IMG/VR virus record: IMGVR_UViG_3300022074_000393
Location: 1 to 23,100 of that record
Origin: a virus
Length of the DNA: 23,100 nucleotides
Reading direction: 5' to 3' (one strand)
Below are positions 21,288-23,100 of this stretch, piece after piece (position 1 is the stretch's first letter; each line of letters begins with the position of its first letter). The notes beneath the pieces are model-generated. The model saw nothing but the letters and a program-made list of their open reading frames with translations. It ran no database searches and was not told the origin of the DNA. Made by a program: the position numbers and the translations under genes.

Positions 21288-21706
21288 TTATTTCTCCCGT
21301 ATTTTTTTATATTATCTACATGATACTGATAATTACTATCGGTATCACCCTTATGATTCGCAACATAAAATTGTGAGAATCTTACGTTGTGGTCATCAGT
21401 TTCTATCTTCAATGTTTTACTCTTTATATTCTGTTCTATGTTCTTCGATATGTCAAGGCACATTTGCATGACCTCTCTCAAATCAGGACACCATTCCTTT
21501 GTTTGAAACATAGCACTGTCCGGCAGGAACAAACTATCTATGACCTGTCTGATATGTGGTACACCATTGAGTGTACGCTTCCACACCTTACCGGTAACAG
21601 ATAAGTTATTACCTTGCATACCTGTACCATATCCACTCTTAAACTTATGACCGAACAGAGTAGTCATCATTGTAAATAGATTCTTTATATCTTTGTCTTC
21701 AAGCAT
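21284..21706 (-). CDS. Lambda P-like replication protein candidate (helicase loader)
   Basis: A 140-residue protein. The block LFTMMTTLFGHKFKSGYGTG, then WKRTLNGVPHIRQVIDSLFL and WCPDLREVMQMC, resembles the short replication P family, in which a FGHKWxS-like opening is followed by a W-x-x-x-L-x-x-I helix and ends with WPPxLxEFxxLC. In that family the protein loads the host replicative helicase. The match is by eye and lacks some conserved residues, so another small replication or virion-independent protein is possible. An AAGGAGG site lies 5 bases before its ATG, which overlaps TAATG with the neighbour. Confidence 0.45.
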   Translation of the reverse strand: MLEDKDIKNLFTMMTTLFGHKFKSGYGTGMQGNNLSVTGKVWKRTLNGVPHIRQVIDSLFLPDSAMFQTKEWCPDLREVMQMCLDISKNIEQNIKSKTLKIETDDHNVRFSQFYVANHKGDTDSNYQYHVDNIKKYGRNK

Positions 21707-21906
21707 TACACCTCCTTATATTTTATATACTTTCTATGTAACCCACGACCATCATCAACACCATCAGGGTATGCCTTGACTAGCAAACTATCTACACTGC
21801 CGGTCTCGTACATCTCACGCACTGCTATCATAGTATCTACGTCAGGTCTATGCCAGTCCCGTGGAAAGTATAGTGTTTTATAGAATGGCTTAAAATCTTT
21901 TTTCAT
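21706..21906 (-). CDS. Small hypothetical protein (66 aa)
   Basis: A 66-residue protein with an AAGGAG sequence a few bases before its ATG, located in the end of the 23-codon gene. The product reads MKKDFKPFYKTLYFPRDWHR, then PDVDTMIAVREMYETGSVDS and ends KAYPDGVDDGRGLHRKYIKY. It has mixed charge, no membrane helix and no recognised motif. It ends in a TAATG overlap with the P-like gene. Confidence 0.55.
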   Translation of the reverse strand: MKKDFKPFYKTLYFPRDWHRPDVDTMIAVREMYETGSVDSLLVKAYPDGVDDGRGLHRKYIKYKEV

Positions 21907-21909
21907 TTC

Positions 21910-21981
21910 CTACTCCTTACAAAACCATACAGCTATTGCAATAGAAAATAAAGCAAACAATATCATTAATGTTTCAATCAT
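21910..21981 (-). CDS. Very small membrane peptide (23 aa)
   Basis: A 23-codon gene in an ATGA overlap with the upstream stop. The product MIETLMILFALFSIAIAVWF plus CKE is essentially one membrane helix. Its last codons contain the AAGGAG ribosome-binding sequence of the next gene, so it may act as a coupling element even if the peptide has no function. The overlap geometry and clean hydrophobicity support it, but its size leaves doubt. Confidence 0.5.
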   Translation of the reverse strand: MIETLMILFALFSIAIAVWFCKE

Positions 21982-22163
21982 CCTCTACTCCCGTTAGCCC
22001 ACCTCGTTGCGATTTCATCTATGACCATGTCAATGTTAGGTACGATATCTTTAATACCCTCGTCCTCACATAAAGTTAAGAACTCATCAACAGTCTTACT
22101 TGTTATCTCATCAACTGCATCTTCATATCTTTCTTCTATTATTCTTTCATTATCTACACTCAT
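21978..22163 (-). CDS. Small acidic hypothetical protein (61 aa)
   Basis: A 61-residue strongly acidic protein: MSVDNERIIEERYEDAVDEI, TSKTVDEFLTLCEDEGIKDI, then VPNIDMVIDEIATRWANG. A GGAGGA site sits before the ATG inside the end of the upstream 48-codon gene. The helices and acidic charge recall small phage inhibitors or DNA mimics, but this is a guess and no family is recognised. Confidence 0.55.
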   Translation of the reverse strand: MSVDNERIIEERYEDAVDEITSKTVDEFLTLCEDEGIKDIVPNIDMVIDEIATRWANGSRG

Positions 22164-22296
22164 TTTTATCCTCCAATATTTCTACATCAAAATCACTCAA
22201 ACAATCTAATGCTACATCCAAAGCAATTTGTTTGTAGTCATCTTCATGATTCTCATACAACCCCACATAAACATCTTTGTATACTCTTACCATCAT
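22150..22296 (-). CDS. Very small hypothetical protein (48 aa)
   Basis: A 48-codon gene that starts in a TAATG overlap with the upstream stop, preceded by a strong AGGAGG site, and overlaps the next gene by 14 bases. The product reads MMVRVYKDVYVGLYENHEDD, then YKQIALDVALDCLSDFDVEI and ends LEDKNECR. It is compact, with one predicted strand and an acidic helix, and has no recognised family. The strong ribosome-binding sequence makes expression likely. Confidence 0.62.
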   Translation of the reverse strand: MMVRVYKDVYVGLYENHEDDYKQIALDVALDCLSDFDVEILEDKNECR

Positions 22297-22309
22297 TATC
22301 TTACCTCCT
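22293..22309 (-). promoter_or_regulatory. Ribosome-binding junction, copy 1 of a 17-base repeat
   Basis: AGGAGGTAAGATAATGA, read leftward, combines a near-consensus ribosome-binding sequence with the TAATG stop/start of two genes. An identical 17-base copy lies at 22484-22500 at the start of the upstream gene pair. Both preceding proteins therefore end in Glu-Val-Arg. Confidence 0.7.
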
Positions 22310-22487
22310 TATCATCTTCAAAATCATCTGCGTTTTGTATGCACTCGTCCCACTTTGAAGTAGACGTAAGCATATGAGTTTCACCCTCTCCGTCATAATA
22401 CATTTCCTCTGCCTTTTCAAAACTCTCTGCATAAATTGTTATTTCTTCTACCATCTCACAATGATTGTGCCAAATATATTCTTTCAT
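22296..22487 (-). CDS. Small acidic hypothetical protein (63 aa)
   Basis: A 63-residue acidic protein starting in a TAATG overlap with the replication-initiator candidate. The product reads MKEYIWHNHCEMVEEITIYA, ESFEKAEEMYYDGEGETHML and ends DDFEDDKEVR. The pattern of strand, helix with FEKAEEMYYDGE, then a tail resembles short phage proteins with a ITIYAESFEEAEE motif, whose role is unknown. Its stop region carries the ribosome-binding sequence of the next gene. Confidence 0.58.
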   Translation of the reverse strand: MKEYIWHNHCEMVEEITIYAESFEKAEEMYYDGEGETHMLTSTSKWDECIQNADDFEDDKEVR

Positions 22488-22500
22488 TATCTTACCTCCT
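22484..22500 (-). promoter_or_regulatory. Ribosome-binding junction, copy 2 of a 17-base repeat
   Basis: This copy joins the replication-initiator candidate to the 63-codon gene with the same AGGAGGTAAGATAATGA sequence as at 22293-22309, giving both downstream genes the same strong translation signal. Confidence 0.7.
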
Positions 22501-22888
22501 CTATATCTATTATTGTATTGTTATGTTTTGTATTGTTATGTAATGTAGTACGTACATTGTTCGTAGTCTTCTTAGTATAATTGTCTTGTGTTTCCTCAAT
22601 CTCAGGCATAAGTATTGTCACAGTTTCCTCTGACTTTTCATACTTTATTAACCCAAATGCTCTCAAACTTCTAAGATGTTTGTCCAAAGTTCGTATACTT
22701 TTTATAGCTAAAATACTTTTTAAGTATGCAAACTCAAACTCAACTTCAGGTTTACCACCCTCATAGTTATCAGCTATCATTTGTTTTAATGTAATATAAA
22801 AACCCATGCCCTCCAAAAAGTTAGGGCCACATGCACGTCTTACCTTACTATCTCTGTATTGGTTACTGTATTGTTGATACCATTTCAT
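22487..22888 (-). CDS. Replication-initiator-like winged-helix protein candidate
   Basis: A 133-residue protein. Residues 1-90 look like the N-terminal winged-helix domain of phage replication initiators and replisome organisers: WYQQYSNQYRDSKVRRACG, GMGFYITLKQMIADNYEGG, FEFAYLKSILAIKSIRTLDK and LRSLRAFGLIKYEK. The last 40 residues are a Thr/Asn-rich flexible tail (NYTKKTTNNVRTTLHNNTKH). A winged helix plus a flexible tail, upstream of a P-like loader, recalls a lambda O/P arrangement, but family identity is inferred from shape. It starts in an ATGA overlap with the upstream gene. Confidence 0.48.
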   Translation of the reverse strand: MKWYQQYSNQYRDSKVRRACGPNFLEGMGFYITLKQMIADNYEGGKPEVEFEFAYLKSILAIKSIRTLDKHLRSLRAFGLIKYEKSEETVTILMPEIEETQDNYTKKTTNNVRTTLHNNTKHNNTIIDIEEVR

Positions 22889-23073
22889 TTATCTTTCTCC
22901 CATTCAAATATAGACTTATCTATATAGAAGTGTTCGTGTATTGTTTGACATTCAAACCTTTCTCTAAAGTAATCAGCAATCTTTCTTCTACTCCATTTGT
23001 GTATACTCTTAGGTATATCCTCATCAGGTATCCAATAATCACTGACCTCAACGGTCCTTACTTTTATCTGCAT
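22885..23073 (-). CDS. Small hypothetical protein (62 aa)
   Basis: A 62-residue protein: MQIKVRTVEVSDYWIPDEDI, PKSIHKWSRRKIADYFRERF and ECQTIHEHFYIDKSIFEWEK. A basic helix (KWSRRKIADYFRERF) in the middle could contact nucleic acid, but no known domain is recognised. AAGGAG lies 7 bases before its ATG, and it overlaps the initiator candidate by ATGA. It is the first complete leftward gene in the window. Confidence 0.55.
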   Translation of the reverse strand: MQIKVRTVEVSDYWIPDEDIPKSIHKWSRRKIADYFRERFECQTIHEHFYIDKSIFEWEKDK

Positions 23074-23080
23074 TTATTAT

Positions 23081-23086
23081 CTCCTT
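23081..23086 (-). promoter_or_regulatory. Ribosome-binding site of the first complete leftward gene
   Basis: AAGGAG, read leftward, lies 7 bases before the ATG at 23073. The remaining bases to the window edge are too few to show a promoter or the preceding gene. Confidence 0.7.
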
Positions 23087-23100
23087 ACTAACCGTAGTTT

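Noticed and set aside
21121-21471. A 116-codon open frame on the + strand
   Set aside because: It is antisense to two well-coupled leftward genes, and its Leu/Ser/Ile/Tyr-rich product is typical of a shadow of an A-rich coding strand.

Overview
The window is part of an A+T-rich tailed bacteriophage genome. The best fit is a podovirus-type phage of a low-GC marine bacterium. This rests on sequence patterns: fibre proteins of the INGDMQIAQRGTS and IPVGTTAQRDG types, a DUF5872-like basic protein, a DUF3310 protein, and very large ejection-type virion proteins with no tape measure or contractile sheath in view. A pelagiphage/SAR11-type host is possible but unproven. There are no tRNAs, rRNAs, insertion sequences, CRISPR arrays, integrase or RNA polymerase in the window.

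Positions 1-17248 are a rightward late block. It begins with a truncated fibre gene and a tail-fibre array (2-4172) in which fibre proteins alternate with small partner proteins. Next come a probable tail/stabilisation protein (4172), a GNAT-like protein (6016) and four consecutive virion genes (6460-12195) ending in a 1164-residue protein that resembles internal DNA-ejection proteins. After that comes a membrane/secretion cluster: a holin-like protein (12192), a DUF5872-like protein, two exported proteins (one with a long Glu/Pro-rich linker), a membrane-anchored coiled coil and a 42-residue membrane peptide. The block ends with a DUF3310 protein, a zinc-ribbon metallophosphoesterase and a small terminase subunit.

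Positions 23100-17298 are a leftward early block that converges on the late block. Read in its own direction it holds a replication-initiator-like winged-helix candidate (22888), several very small proteins, a lambda P-like helicase-loader candidate (21706), a helix-turn-helix protein (21070), a RecA-dependent-nuclease (Ref-like) HNH protein (20739), a DUF1071/Sak-type annealing protein (20428) and a YqaJ-type exonuclease (19869). Several unknown genes follow, then a DnaJ-like zinc-finger protein resembling phage Q antiterminators, and last a small DUF6552-like membrane protein. Initiator and loader candidates could recruit host replication enzymes, while annealase, exonuclease and HNH nuclease could form a recombination module.

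Almost every gene is joined to the next by ATGA, TAATG or TAGTG overlaps. These junctions expose several very short genes (23-58 codons) and decide a number of start codons. The only intergenic gap without a gene is about 49 bases at the convergent junction (17249-17297). The large terminase, portal, capsid, endolysin, DNA polymerase and all promoters must lie outside the window or are not recognisable.
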